Shown: piece after piece, positions 56,822 through 64,000 of the stretch | Layout: every line of letters begins with the position of its first letter | Numbering within the stretch: position 1 is the first letter of the stretch | Assembly: GCF_027912675.1 (NCBI RefSeq) | Contig: NZ_CP115757.1 | Span: 1,860,001 to 1,924,000 of the forward strand | Direction of reading: 5' to 3' | From: Paracoccus sp. SCSIO 75233 | GTDB taxonomy: Bacteria > Pseudomonadota > Alphaproteobacteria > Rhodobacterales > Rhodobacteraceae | Length of the DNA: 64,000 bases | Made by a program: the position numbers and the translations under genes | The notes under the pieces: generated by a model | Seen by the model: the letters and a program-made list of their open reading frames with translations, nothing else | Told to the model about the DNA's origin: nothing | Databases searched by the model: none

Positions 56822-57574
56822 TCAGGTGATGGCGAGGCCGCCATTCGGGCTGATGATCTGCCCGGTGATGTAGGCCGCTCCCGGGCCTGCGAGGAAAACG
56901 ATGGCGGCGGCCATATCCTCCGCAGTGCCCCAACGGCGCAATGGGATATCCTTGGCGCGTTCGGTGAAATATTCGGGTTCCAGACGCTCCGTCGTCATCG
57001 GCGTGACCGTCGGCCCCGGCGCAATAGCGTTCACAAGAATTCCGAAAGATGCCAGTTCTTTGGCCCAACCCTTCGTCATCGCCGCGATTGCACCTTTTGC
57101 AGCGTTATAGGTGGTGGCGTTCGGATTACCGACCGTACCCGAAATCGAGGAAGTGTTGACGATCCTGCCATCGCCCCTGGCCTTCATCCCCGGCACGACG
57201 GCCTGTGTGGCGAAAACTGTGCCGCGCACATGCACCGCGATAGAGCGTTCGAACATCTCCGGCGTCGCATCTTCAAGGCTGCAAAAATCCGAGGTGATAC
57301 CGGCGTTGTTCACCAGAATATTGATCCCGCCGAGCGCTGCTTCCGCAGCCTTCAGCGCGGTCCGGGTTGCTTCGATATCGGAGATATCGCTGACCACGGG
57401 AATGGCACGACCGCCGGATTTGACGATAGCGTCGCAGGTTTCTTCAGCTTTTTCCTGCGAGATATCCTGGACACCGATGGCTGCGCCGCGCGCTGCCAGC
57501 ATCTTGGCCGCAGCAGCACCGATGCCGGATCCCGCGCCCGTCACAACTGCCGACTTACCGTCGAATTCACCCAT
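56822..57574 (-). CDS. Short-chain dehydrogenase/reductase
   Basis: This 250-residue NAD(P)-dependent oxidoreductase has the nucleotide motif TGAGSGIG (about residues 12-19), NNAG (about 88-91), and the catalytic Ser-Tyr-Lys set SSISG...TYNAAK (about residues 141-158). It likely oxidises an alcohol or polyol. GGGAGAG precedes ATG 57574. It is the first gene of SDR-cupin-receptor-permease-permease; an operator pair lies 40-70 bases upstream. Confidence 0.95.
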   Translation of the reverse strand: MGEFDGKSAVVTGAGSGIGAAAAKMLAARGAAIGVQDISQEKAEETCDAIVKSGGRAIPVVSDISDIEATRTALKAAEAALGGINILVNNAGITSDFCSLEDATPEMFERSIAVHVRGTVFATQAVVPGMKARGDGRIVNTSSISGTVGNPNATTYNAAKGAIAAMTKGWAKELASFGILVNAIAPGPTVTPMTTERLEPEYFTERAKDIPLRRWGTAEDMAAAIVFLAGPGAAYITGQIISPNGGLAIT

Positions 57575-57613
57575 ACCACTCTCCCTGATTCCCGAGATAC
57601 TCTAACAAACACA

Positions 57614-57645
57614 TACAGATTTGTAAGTATAAATATCAAATCTGC
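57614..57645. promoter_or_regulatory. GntR operator candidate 4, with a second inverted half (SDR operon promoter)
   Basis: TACAGATTTGTA (57614-57625) overlies a TACAAA -10-like box on the minus strand. A second, inverted copy CAAATCTGC (57637-57645) follows, giving a CAGATTTG/CAAATCTG inverted repeat with 13 bases between. It lies 40-71 bases before the SDR start. Confidence 0.6.
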
Positions 57646-57713
57646 AACTGCGATTTGATGTGGCTTACCAGGCGAGGCCGCCGACCGGTGGCCCGAACAC
57701 CCGGAACAGCCAC

Positions 57714-58547
57714 TCAGCGTAGTTTGATTTCCTTGAAGCGGGTGGTGACGTCCTTGATCGCGTGTTCAACCGGGATCCGCTCGATGCTGGATGCGCCGAC
57801 GAAGCCGACCGCAGCAGTATGGGCGCTGACATGGGCGGCATCCTCTGGCGAGATGACCGGCCCGCCATGAGACAACAGCGCCACATCGTCGCGCACCGCA
57901 CCAACCGCATCAAATATCTCATTGAATTCGGCAATCGCCGCCTCCATCGAGATCGCACCGGGCGCGCCGACATCGCCGCCGCCCGTCAGCCCCACATGGC
58001 CAACCAGCATATCCACCCCGGCCTCGGCCATCAGAACCGCCTCGCGGGCGTTATAGACATAGGCAACCGTATAAAGATCGTGCTCCATCGCCCGACGCAT
58101 CAGATCGACCTCGCGTGAAAAGGCGATCCCGACCGATTCCAGATCACGATGATAGGTGCCGTCGATGCGCCCAATCGTCGGCACATTGATGACGCCGGAA
58201 AATCCCGCAGCTTTAAGCGCCTGCAGTGACTGGTCCTGACTGCGGGTCGGGTCATGCGCATAGACCCCGCCGATAAGCGGCGTCTCTTTCACAACCGGCA
58301 TGATCTGATCGGCCAGCTTCAATACCACATCGTTGGCATTGCCAATCGGCAGCGTGCCGTAAATGCTGGCGACGCCGTTCATCCGGTAGTAGCCGGTGTT
58401 ATAGACGGCGATGAGATCGATGCCCGACTGCTCCACCAAACGCGCGACGAGGCCGATGCCCGCCCCTTGCATCAGGACAAAGCGTTTCGCCGCGATTTCA
58501 GCGTCGATACGTTCGCGCACTTCGGCGCGGGTATATTGTCTGGCCAT
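57714..58547 (-). CDS. PEP-hydrolase-family TIM-barrel protein (Tm-1 C-terminal-half homologue)
   Basis: This 277-residue protein matches the phosphoenolpyruvate hydrolase-like family, a TIM barrel related to the C-terminal half of the tomato Tm-1 protein. Landmarks are the start YTRAEVRERIDAEIA, VYNTGYYRMNGVAS (about residues 48-61), GFSGVINVPTIGRIDGTY and the DMLVGHVGLTGGGDVGAPGA stretch. The reaction of most members is unknown. ATG 58547 begins nine bases after the Tm-1-like gene, so the two form a pair. Confidence 0.88.
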   Translation of the reverse strand: MARQYTRAEVRERIDAEIAAKRFVLMQGAGIGLVARLVEQSGIDLIAVYNTGYYRMNGVASIYGTLPIGNANDVVLKLADQIMPVVKETPLIGGVYAHDPTRSQDQSLQALKAAGFSGVINVPTIGRIDGTYHRDLESVGIAFSREVDLMRRAMEHDLYTVAYVYNAREAVLMAEAGVDMLVGHVGLTGGGDVGAPGAISMEAAIAEFNEIFDAVGAVRDDVALLSHGGPVISPEDAAHVSAHTAAVGFVGASSIERIPVEHAIKDVTTRFKEIKLR

Positions 58548-58556
58548 TGTGATTTT

Positions 58557-59855
58557 CTAACCTTTTTTACCGCTTTTCTGGGACATGAATGACCAAAGAC
58601 GCTCGCAAGCGAGTTCTGCGAAACGGGCATCGTTGATGTGGAGATCATGACGCTCGACCGGGATGTCAGGTCGCGGCGCCAATGCCTCGGTGATGGTGTC
58701 CGCAAAGATCCCTGCCCCTTTGGGGTCGTGATAGGGTCGGCCCTCTGCGTCGTAAGATGAGAACCCTCTGAGCGGTATCAGGACGGACGTCGGACCCTTC
58801 GCGTTCAGGAGTTTTCGCGCCATCCACAAAGCAATCTCCCGATATTCTTCAGCGGATGTGCGCATTAACACGCTTGATGGGGTATGATGGATCAGAGTGC
58901 GGTTCGCGTAATGATCCGGAACCGTGTGCAGCTCGCTGAAGTTCACGACATCCAGCCCGCCCGGCACGATGACCTGCGGAACACCCGCGGCCCCTGCGGC
59001 TTCAAGCCGGGTCGGCCCGGCACTCCGCAGCCCGCCGAGCACCTCATCGGCAATCTCTGTCGTCGCGAAATCGAGGACGGCGGCGATACGCCCCTCGGCG
59101 ATCAGACGTTCCAAAGCGACCCCGCCAGAGCCGCGCGCATGGAACATCCAGGTCTCACAACCCTTGCTGTCCAGCATTGCACTCGCAACCTCAGCGCCTT
59201 CTGTCGTTGCCCCATTGGCGGTTATTCCAACAACCGGGCGGGTCGTCACTTCGGACCAGAAAGGAATATCGATCAGCGCCTGCATTGTCGCAGCGGCCCG
59301 TTCCAGCGACGCACGGAGCGGCGCACCAAGGCCGATGAAATCGACAACAGAGTGAATAAGCACCGCATCGCTGCCGCCAATAAATGGGCGGGTGTCACCG
59401 GAAACCGAGGTGGAAACCAGTATCTTGGGACGGCCGTAAGGAACGGCTGAAAAGGCGCGCGCAGCCATGCTCGCATTCGTACCGCCGCCGATCCCGATAA
59501 CACCCAGCACCAGACCCATCTGGTCGAGCCGGGCAATACAGGCCCCAAGCCCATCGAGAAGCCTGCCAAGCGCAGGTGCCCGTTCGCGGCTGGCCCGAAG
59601 TGTCACAATATCCGTCCCGGCAAGCCGCGCAACCGTATCTGCGCCAATATCGGGCACGATATCTATCGCTCCGTCGCGCAGCGCGCAGTCAATCACAATC
59701 GGCGTGATCCCACGCCGACCCAACTCCTCCACGAGAAATGCGACCTGCCGTTCCTTCGTGTCGAGAGAGGCAGCGATCACAACGCCAGGTCGCGCTGGCC
59801 ATCGCACATCTTCGACGAAGGCAGATTCAGGCAGTTTTGCTCCGGTATCTTCCAA
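58557..59855 (-). CDS. UPF0261 / Tm-1-like ATP-binding protein
   Basis: This 432-residue protein belongs to the UPF0261 family, homologous to the N-terminal ATP-binding half of tomato Tm-1, an inhibitor of tobamovirus replication. Landmarks are VVIAASLDTKERQVAFLVEEL (cited as a landmark), IGIGGGTNASMAARAFSAVP (about residues 123-142) and GGSDAVLIHSVVDFIGL. Bacterial members have no agreed activity. The start is TTG at 59855 after GGGGGA; the sites are not certain. It is cotranscribed with the PEP-hydrolase-like gene. Confidence 0.85.
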   Translation of the reverse strand: MEDTGAKLPESAFVEDVRWPARPGVVIAASLDTKERQVAFLVEELGRRGITPIVIDCALRDGAIDIVPDIGADTVARLAGTDIVTLRASRERAPALGRLLDGLGACIARLDQMGLVLGVIGIGGGTNASMAARAFSAVPYGRPKILVSTSVSGDTRPFIGGSDAVLIHSVVDFIGLGAPLRASLERAAATMQALIDIPFWSEVTTRPVVGITANGATTEGAEVASAMLDSKGCETWMFHARGSGGVALERLIAEGRIAAVLDFATTEIADEVLGGLRSAGPTRLEAAGAAGVPQVIVPGGLDVVNFSELHTVPDHYANRTLIHHTPSSVLMRTSAEEYREIALWMARKLLNAKGPTSVLIPLRGFSSYDAEGRPYHDPKGAGIFADTITEALAPRPDIPVERHDLHINDARFAELACERLWSFMSQKSGKKG

Positions 59856-60254
59856 GCTGTCCCCCTGACCGGCCAGATCAACGCTTCAAATAATACAGAT
59901 TTGTAATTTTAAAGAATAAACGTGTCAATATCTTGATTGGGTGTTCGGACAGGCGGGATATGCAGAAGTGCACGCGGCAGCATCGCCACACACAGCTCGC
60001 CACAGCATTCGTTGCAAATTGTGGCTATTGGAGACCTCGCAAACGAAGCACCCAGCATCTTACCGGCAGGAAGGAAGGAATTAAGGACTTGAGGGCCTCG
60101 GAGAAGCCGGGTCACCCAGAATGCTGGGCGGAGACTTTCAGAATTTTATCGCGCTCAACCGTCAAAGCTTTGCCCAAAGCTGACGGGCCAATCACAACCC
60201 GTCCGCTTTCAGACTGACCTCGAAGCTAACCTCAATCCTGTCATCCGGCGCCGA
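59856..60254. other. Gene-free gap between the Tm-1-like gene and the second GntR gene
   Basis: Only the first 75 bases have a clear role (promoter and operator 5). In the rest I see no gene I can support: short open frames on both strands (59909-60115 minus; 59933-60217 plus) have no family resemblance. A weak hairpin CCCAG/CTGGG lies at 60115-60128. It may hold decayed sequence at the boundary of the accessory region. Confidence 0.5.
59894..59928. promoter_or_regulatory. GntR operator candidate 5 on a strong promoter (Tm-1/PEP-hydrolase pair)
   Basis: On the minus strand, TTGACA (59928-59923), a 17-base spacer and TACAAA (59905-59900) form the best promoter in the region. The operator TACAGATTTGTA (59894-59905) covers the -10 box, so a bound repressor would block it. 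It lies 39-50 bases before the start codon. Confidence 0.65.
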
Positions 60255-60911
60255 TCACGCCACCGGCCCAATCGCCGCAAGCATATCGCGGAAACCTTCC
60301 CCCTGAATGAGGACGTGGTCCTGCATCAGCTTCGTTGCCAGCGCCGGTTCCCCGCGTTTGATGGCTTCGAGGATGTCGCTATGTTCGCTGAGTGAACTGC
60401 GGATCCGGCCGTGGGCCCGCAATTGACGCCGACGATAGGGTTGCAGAACAGCCTGCAGGCGCAGTGCCTCTGCCTCAAGGAACTCGTTATGAGCCGCGCG
60501 GTAGATGGCTTGGTGAAACAATGTGTTCTCGGCGTAGTAGCGTTCGGCGTCCATTGCCTCCGCTGCTGCGGTGCAAGCGTCCTGCGCCTCTGCCAGTCTC
60601 TGTAAATCCTCGCCGGATGCCCGTCGGCAGGCGAGGCGGGCGCAGAACGCTTCCAGCTCTGCCATGACCTCAAAACGCTGCATCAGCTCCGGCACACCCA
60701 GCTGGGCGACGAATGTGCCGCGCTTGGGTTGAACCGTCAGAAGCCCCGATGCCTCCAACGCCTGCAAGGCTTCGCGCACCGGCGTTCGGGAGCAACCGTA
60801 TTGTTCGGCAATCCGGCCCGGATCAAGCTTGTCACCGGGCGCATAATCACCATCCACGATGGCGTTTTCAAGCGCGAGACGTATTCGCTGAACGGTTGGA
60901 GTTGTTGCCAT
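60255..60911 (-). CDS. GntR-family (FCD) regulator of the malonate genes, MatR-like
   Basis: This 218-residue FadR-type regulator has an N-terminal winged helix (about residues 8-70, ALENAIVDGDYAPGDKLDPGRIA) and a C-terminal FCD domain (about 80-210). It is divergent from matA-matB, whose promoter lies between them; homologues (MatR) repress malonate genes in rhizobia. It has no site like the accessory region's operator upstream. Confidence 0.9.
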   Translation of the reverse strand: MATTPTVQRIRLALENAIVDGDYAPGDKLDPGRIAEQYGCSRTPVREALQALEASGLLTVQPKRGTFVAQLGVPELMQRFEVMAELEAFCARLACRRASGEDLQRLAEAQDACTAAAEAMDAERYYAENTLFHQAIYRAAHNEFLEAEALRLQAVLQPYRRRQLRAHGRIRSSLSEHSDILEAIKRGEPALATKLMQDHVLIQGEGFRDMLAAIGPVA

Positions 60912-60975
60912 TTTTTATAGCTCGCCTGACTTTCAACAGGATGCATCCGCGCTGCTGTATTGTCCATCATCATTT

Positions 60976-61009
60976 TTGTTATATACAACATAGACAATTA
61001 TACGTATAA
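60976..61009. promoter_or_regulatory. Divergent mat promoter with palindromic MatR operator candidates
   Basis: TTGTTATATACAA (60976-60988) has TTGT/ACAA arms and TTATACGTATAA (60998-61009) is a perfect 12-base palindrome. Both lie in the 118-base gap between the regulator and matA. The second is 20 bases before the matA start. Confidence 0.55.
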
Positions 61010-61029
61010 CGTCTGCGTGGAGGTGAATC

Positions 61030-62367
61030 ATGGCCAAACAGCGTTTTGCGGTTCTTTCGGACTTTGTTGACGCGATCATGCGCCGCGACGGGCGACGTCA
61101 GGATGTCGGCTCGGCGACACGGGACGCGCTGTCGCGGCCTGCCATCGACCGTATCTCCGCCGCCTGCCATGTGCTGATGACCCGTATCGGCGATGCCGCC
61201 CGGGTCGCAGTCGCCGAACAGGCGCTGTCAGCCTATGAGGAGTTGAGCGACGACGAAAAGCTCACCTTCTTTCGTCTTCTGCTGAACGATTACGGCGTCG
61301 ATGCGGACGAAATCCGCGGCGCTTATCAGACATGGGAACAACAGCAGGACGGTGCTGCCGGTGCTGCGCTGTTTCAGGTGGTCGAGCCAAAACGGCAAAC
61401 GCTGCTGCGTCGCCTCAATATGGCACCGGGCGCGACGCTGAAGCTGGTCAGGATGCGCGAAGATCTGCTGAAGGCAATGCGCGGCGCACCCGAAATCGCA
61501 CCGATCGATCAGGATTTCGCGCATCTTCTGTCGTCATGGTTCAATCGCGGCTTTCTCAGGATGCAGCGCATCGACTGGGGGACATCTGCGGCGGTGCTGG
61601 AGCGCATCATGCGCTATGAAAGCGTTCACGTCATGCAAGGCTGGGCCGATCTGCGGCGCAGGCTGAACCCGCATGATCGCAGGATGTTCGCCTTCTTCCA
61701 CCCCGCAACGGGCGACGAACCGCTGATCTTTGTCGAGGTCGCTCTGACGCAGGGCGTACCGGACGCCATCGCGACGATACTGACCGCACCGGAACCGGAC
61801 GCGCCCGCACAGGCCGACACAGCCGTTTTTTATTCCATCAATAACAGCCTGCCTGGGCTGAAAGGCGTTTCCTTCGGGAATTTCCTGATCAAGCAGGTCG
61901 CGAGTGATCTTTCCAAAGAACTGCCGGAGTTGACGCGTTTTGTCACGCTCTCCCCCGCACCGGGCTTCGCGCGCTGGCTTGCGGCGCAGGAATCGGTTCG
62001 GGCCAAGGCGCTCAGCACATCGCTGAAACAGCAGGACTGGCTGAATGACGACGCCATCGCCGAAGAGTTGCGCCCGGAGGTCGAGGCGTTTGCCGCCAGA
62101 TATTTCGTCACCGCACGCAACCAGAAAGATGCGCCACCCGATCCGGTTGCGCGTTTTCATCTGGGCAATGGCGCTTCGGCGTGGCGCGTCAACTGGCCTG
62201 CGGACCGCTCGGACAACGCGGTCAGGGCGGCGCATGGGCTGATGATCAACTATCTGTACGAGCTTGCCGCCATTGAAACCCAGCACGAACTTTTCGTGCG
62301 TGACGGTACAGTCGCGCATGGCCCGTCACTGGCCGATGCATTGCAGCGAATTTCCGGGGAGGAGTGA
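61030..62367 (+). CDS. matA: Malonyl-CoA decarboxylase
   Basis: This enzyme turns malonyl-CoA into acetyl-CoA and CO2. The 445-residue protein matches the MatA/MLYCD family; the catalytic region SINNSLPGLKGVSFGNFLIK (about residues 276-295) and FHLGNGA (about 376-382) with its His are intact. A strong TGGAGGTGA site at 61018-61026 precedes ATG 61030. It is followed four bases later by matB, forming a malonate utilisation operon. Confidence 0.95.
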   Translation: MAKQRFAVLSDFVDAIMRRDGRRQDVGSATRDALSRPAIDRISAACHVLMTRIGDAARVAVAEQALSAYEELSDDEKLTFFRLLLNDYGVDADEIRGAYQTWEQQQDGAAGAALFQVVEPKRQTLLRRLNMAPGATLKLVRMREDLLKAMRGAPEIAPIDQDFAHLLSSWFNRGFLRMQRIDWGTSAAVLERIMRYESVHVMQGWADLRRRLNPHDRRMFAFFHPATGDEPLIFVEVALTQGVPDAIATILTAPEPDAPAQADTAVFYSINNSLPGLKGVSFGNFLIKQVASDLSKELPELTRFVTLSPAPGFARWLAAQESVRAKALSTSLKQQDWLNDDAIAEELRPEVEAFAARYFVTARNQKDAPPDPVARFHLGNGASAWRVNWPADRSDNAVRAAHGLMINYLYELAAIETQHELFVRDGTVAHGPSLADALQRISGEE

Positions 62368-62371
62368 ACCG

Positions 62372-63874
62372 ATGCAAACCATCTATGAGCAATTTCTGGC
62401 AAATGCCGAAGAGCTTCAGGACAAGACCCTGTTCGAACGGCCCGGCAAGCCCGACATCAGCTATTCCGCGATGCGAGAATTGGTCGCGCGGCTTGCCGGT
62501 GTGCTGACGCAGGCGGGTGTGAAACCCGGCGACCGGGTCGCGGCGCAGGTGCCGAAAAGCCCCGAGGCCATCGCACTTTATCTTGCGACGTTGCAGTGTG
62601 GGGCCGTGTTCCTGCCGTTGAACACAGCCTATACCGGGGCGGAAATCGACTATTTCATCGGTGACGCCTCGCCACGACTTTTTGTCTGCGCGCCCGAAAC
62701 GCTGGATCAGCATCGCGACCGCGCGTCGGATGATCTCGTGGTCGAGACGCTTGGTGCCGAAGGCGACGGATCGCTGATGGAAAGCACCGCGCCGCCACGG
62801 CAGGATCGCCACGAATGCGGGGCAGAGGACCGGGCCGCGATCCTGTACACATCCGGCACAACCGGACGCTCCAAGGGCGCGGTCCTGACACATCGCAACC
62901 TTGCGTCGAATTGCGCAGCATTGATCGAGTGCTGGCGTTTCTCGGCCGATGACCGGCTGATTCACGCCTTGCCGATCTTCCACACGCACGGGCTTTTCGT
63001 GGCCGCGAATATGGCGATCAGTGCCGGGGCCACGATGGTTTTCCTGACCCGTTTCGATGCGGATGAGATCATTTCGCTGATGTCGGGCGGCACGGTGTTG
63101 ATGGGCGTTCCGACTTTCTACACGCGGCTTCTGAAATCCGACAGGCTGAACCGCGAGACCACGGCGAAGATGCGGCTGTTCGTATCGGGCTCCGCCCCGC
63201 TTCTGGCCGAAGATCATCGCGCATTCGAAGCCCGGACAGGCCACGCGATCCTGGAACGCTACGGCATGACCGAAACTTGCATGATCGCCTCCAACCCATA
63301 TGACGGGGACCGTGTTCCGGGGGCCGTAGGTATGGCGCTTCCCGGTATCTCGATCCGTATTGCCGATGCGGAAAGCGGGGAGACCCTGCCGGATGGCGAG
63401 ATCGGCTCGATCGAGGTCAAGGGGCCGAATGTCTTCGAAGGCTACTGGAACATGCCGGAGAAGACCGCATCTGAATTCCGCGACGATGGTTTTTTCATCA
63501 CCGGCGATCTGGGCCGGATCGACGAGGCGGGCTATCTGCAGATCGTCGGTCGCAGCAAGGATCTGGTGATTTCAGGCGGATATAATGTGTATCCCAAGGA
63601 GATCGAGGGCCTGATCGATGAGGTGGAGGGCGTTCTTGAAAGCGCCGTCATCGGCGTGCCGCACCCGGATTTCGGCGAAGCTGTCGTCGCGGTTGTGGTG
63701 CCCCTGCCCGGAGCCGCGCCCGATGAGGCTGGCATCCTGTCGGCGATCAGCGGCGAACTGGCCCGCTACAAGCAGCCCAAGCGCGTGATCCTGATCGAGG
63801 AATTGCCCCGCAATGTCATGGGCAAGGTCCAGAAAGCCGAACTGCGCAAGACCTACGCCGATCTGTTCGCCTGA
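62372..63874 (+). CDS. matB: Malonyl-CoA synthetase
   Basis: This acyl-CoA synthetase makes malonyl-CoA from malonate, ATP and CoA. The 500-residue protein has the A3 motif YTSGTTGRSKGAV (about residues 159-171), RYGMTE (about 298), and NVMGKVQKAELRK with the C-terminal catalytic Lys. ATG 62372 follows GGGGAGGAG, which fixes the start; the longer frame lies in matA. With matA it turns malonate into acetyl-CoA. Confidence 0.95.
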   Translation: MQTIYEQFLANAEELQDKTLFERPGKPDISYSAMRELVARLAGVLTQAGVKPGDRVAAQVPKSPEAIALYLATLQCGAVFLPLNTAYTGAEIDYFIGDASPRLFVCAPETLDQHRDRASDDLVVETLGAEGDGSLMESTAPPRQDRHECGAEDRAAILYTSGTTGRSKGAVLTHRNLASNCAALIECWRFSADDRLIHALPIFHTHGLFVAANMAISAGATMVFLTRFDADEIISLMSGGTVLMGVPTFYTRLLKSDRLNRETTAKMRLFVSGSAPLLAEDHRAFEARTGHAILERYGMTETCMIASNPYDGDRVPGAVGMALPGISIRIADAESGETLPDGEIGSIEVKGPNVFEGYWNMPEKTASEFRDDGFFITGDLGRIDEAGYLQIVGRSKDLVISGGYNVYPKEIEGLIDEVEGVLESAVIGVPHPDFGEAVVAVVVPLPGAAPDEAGILSAISGELARYKQPKRVILIEELPRNVMGKVQKAELRKTYADLFA

Positions 63875-63898
63875 ACAGCGCCGGCGGAGACATCCTGA

Positions 63899-63921
63899 GG
63901 CGATGCGGAGGAGGCATCGCC
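63899..63921 (+). other. Intercistronic hairpin after matB
   Basis: GGCGATGC (63899-63906) pairs with GCATCGCC (63914-63921) with loop GGAGGAG. No T-tract follows, so it is more likely a processing or stability element than a terminator. Confidence 0.6.
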
Positions 63922-63956
63922 GATAACCACTGACCGATCAATGGAGGAGTAAGATC

Positions 63957-64000
63957 ATGAACACCCCGGCAAACCAACCGGATGAACTGATCCGGATGAC
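63957..64000 (+). CDS. Start of a gene cut by the window edge
   Basis: The frame begins ATG at 63957 after GGAGGAG (63943-63949) and reads MNTPANQPDELIRM. It follows matB on the same strand, so it probably belongs to the malonate operon. Too short to name; a malonate TRAP subunit or a CoA-pathway enzyme would both fit the position. Confidence 0.55.
   Translation, partial: MNTPANQPDELIRM

Noticed and set aside
59909..60217. Two short open frames on opposite strands in the gap before the second GntR gene
   Set aside because: Neither has a ribosome site, homology or sensible composition.

Overview
The window is GC-rich, gene-dense alphaproteobacterial DNA. The gene set points to Rhodobacteraceae (Rhodobacterales), close to Paracoccus or Rhodobacter. 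Pointers are a class I lysyl-tRNA synthetase, the plsX-fabH pair behind rpmF, DUF3572 beside a PleD-like protein, ccmE/ccmF/ccmH, an endolysin plus '3TM' holin pair like the lysis genes of gene transfer agents, and a core-2/I-branching-type glycosyltransferase beside a sulfotransferase. Genus assignment is inference. I see no rRNA, IS element, CRISPR array or obvious prophage. One tRNA gene, tRNA-Gln(TTG), lies at 43723-43797.

1-4.4 kb: the end of an ABC transporter ATPase, a YtoQ-family protein, a HIT protein, and a divergent glycosyltransferase/sulfotransferase pair. 4.4-13.2 kb (minus strand): an acetate-utilisation block, acs - DUF4212 subunit - sodium/acetate-type symporter - cNMP/CBS/DUF294 protein - small membrane protein - single-domain response regulator - membrane-anchored degenerate kinase fused to a DnaQ-like exonuclease. 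The last five genes have the layout of a signalling module attached to acetate uptake. 13.4-30.6 kb: mostly housekeeping genes (lysS, dacB, Nudix, DUF983, diguanylate cyclase, nadD, crotonase, ccmF/ccmH, LysR, murI, ccmE), ending in a two-gene lysis cassette. 31-45.3 kb: core metabolism (purL, IscA-like, tpiA, Mrp/ApbC, mobA, rpmF-plsX-fabH, rnd, tgt, an HI0933-type flavoprotein, tRNA-Gln, gdhA). Families of a short palindromic repeat (GTAGGGTGCG...) fill two intergenic gaps, 1.24-1.35 kb and 33.2-33.6 kb.

45.4-59.9 kb is an accessory catabolic region. It holds a FadR-type GntR regulator, a Gfo/Idh/MocA dehydrogenase, a sugar isomerase-like protein, a complete TRAP transporter, a VOC protein, a complete CUT1-type ABC transporter whose ATPase gene sits in the TRAP operon, a cupin, an SDR, and two adjacent genes matching the two halves of the plant Tm-1 protein (UPF0261 and PEP-hydrolase-like TIM barrel). 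By eye I find the same 12-bp near-palindrome, consensus about KACAGRTNTGYA, at five promoters across this region, one per transcription unit and one at the regulator's own gene. This implies one regulon for an unidentified substrate, and it is the most notable thing in the window.

60.2-64 kb: a second GntR regulator divergent from matA-matB (malonyl-CoA decarboxylase and malonyl-CoA synthetase), with palindromic operator candidates between them, and the first codons of another gene at the edge.
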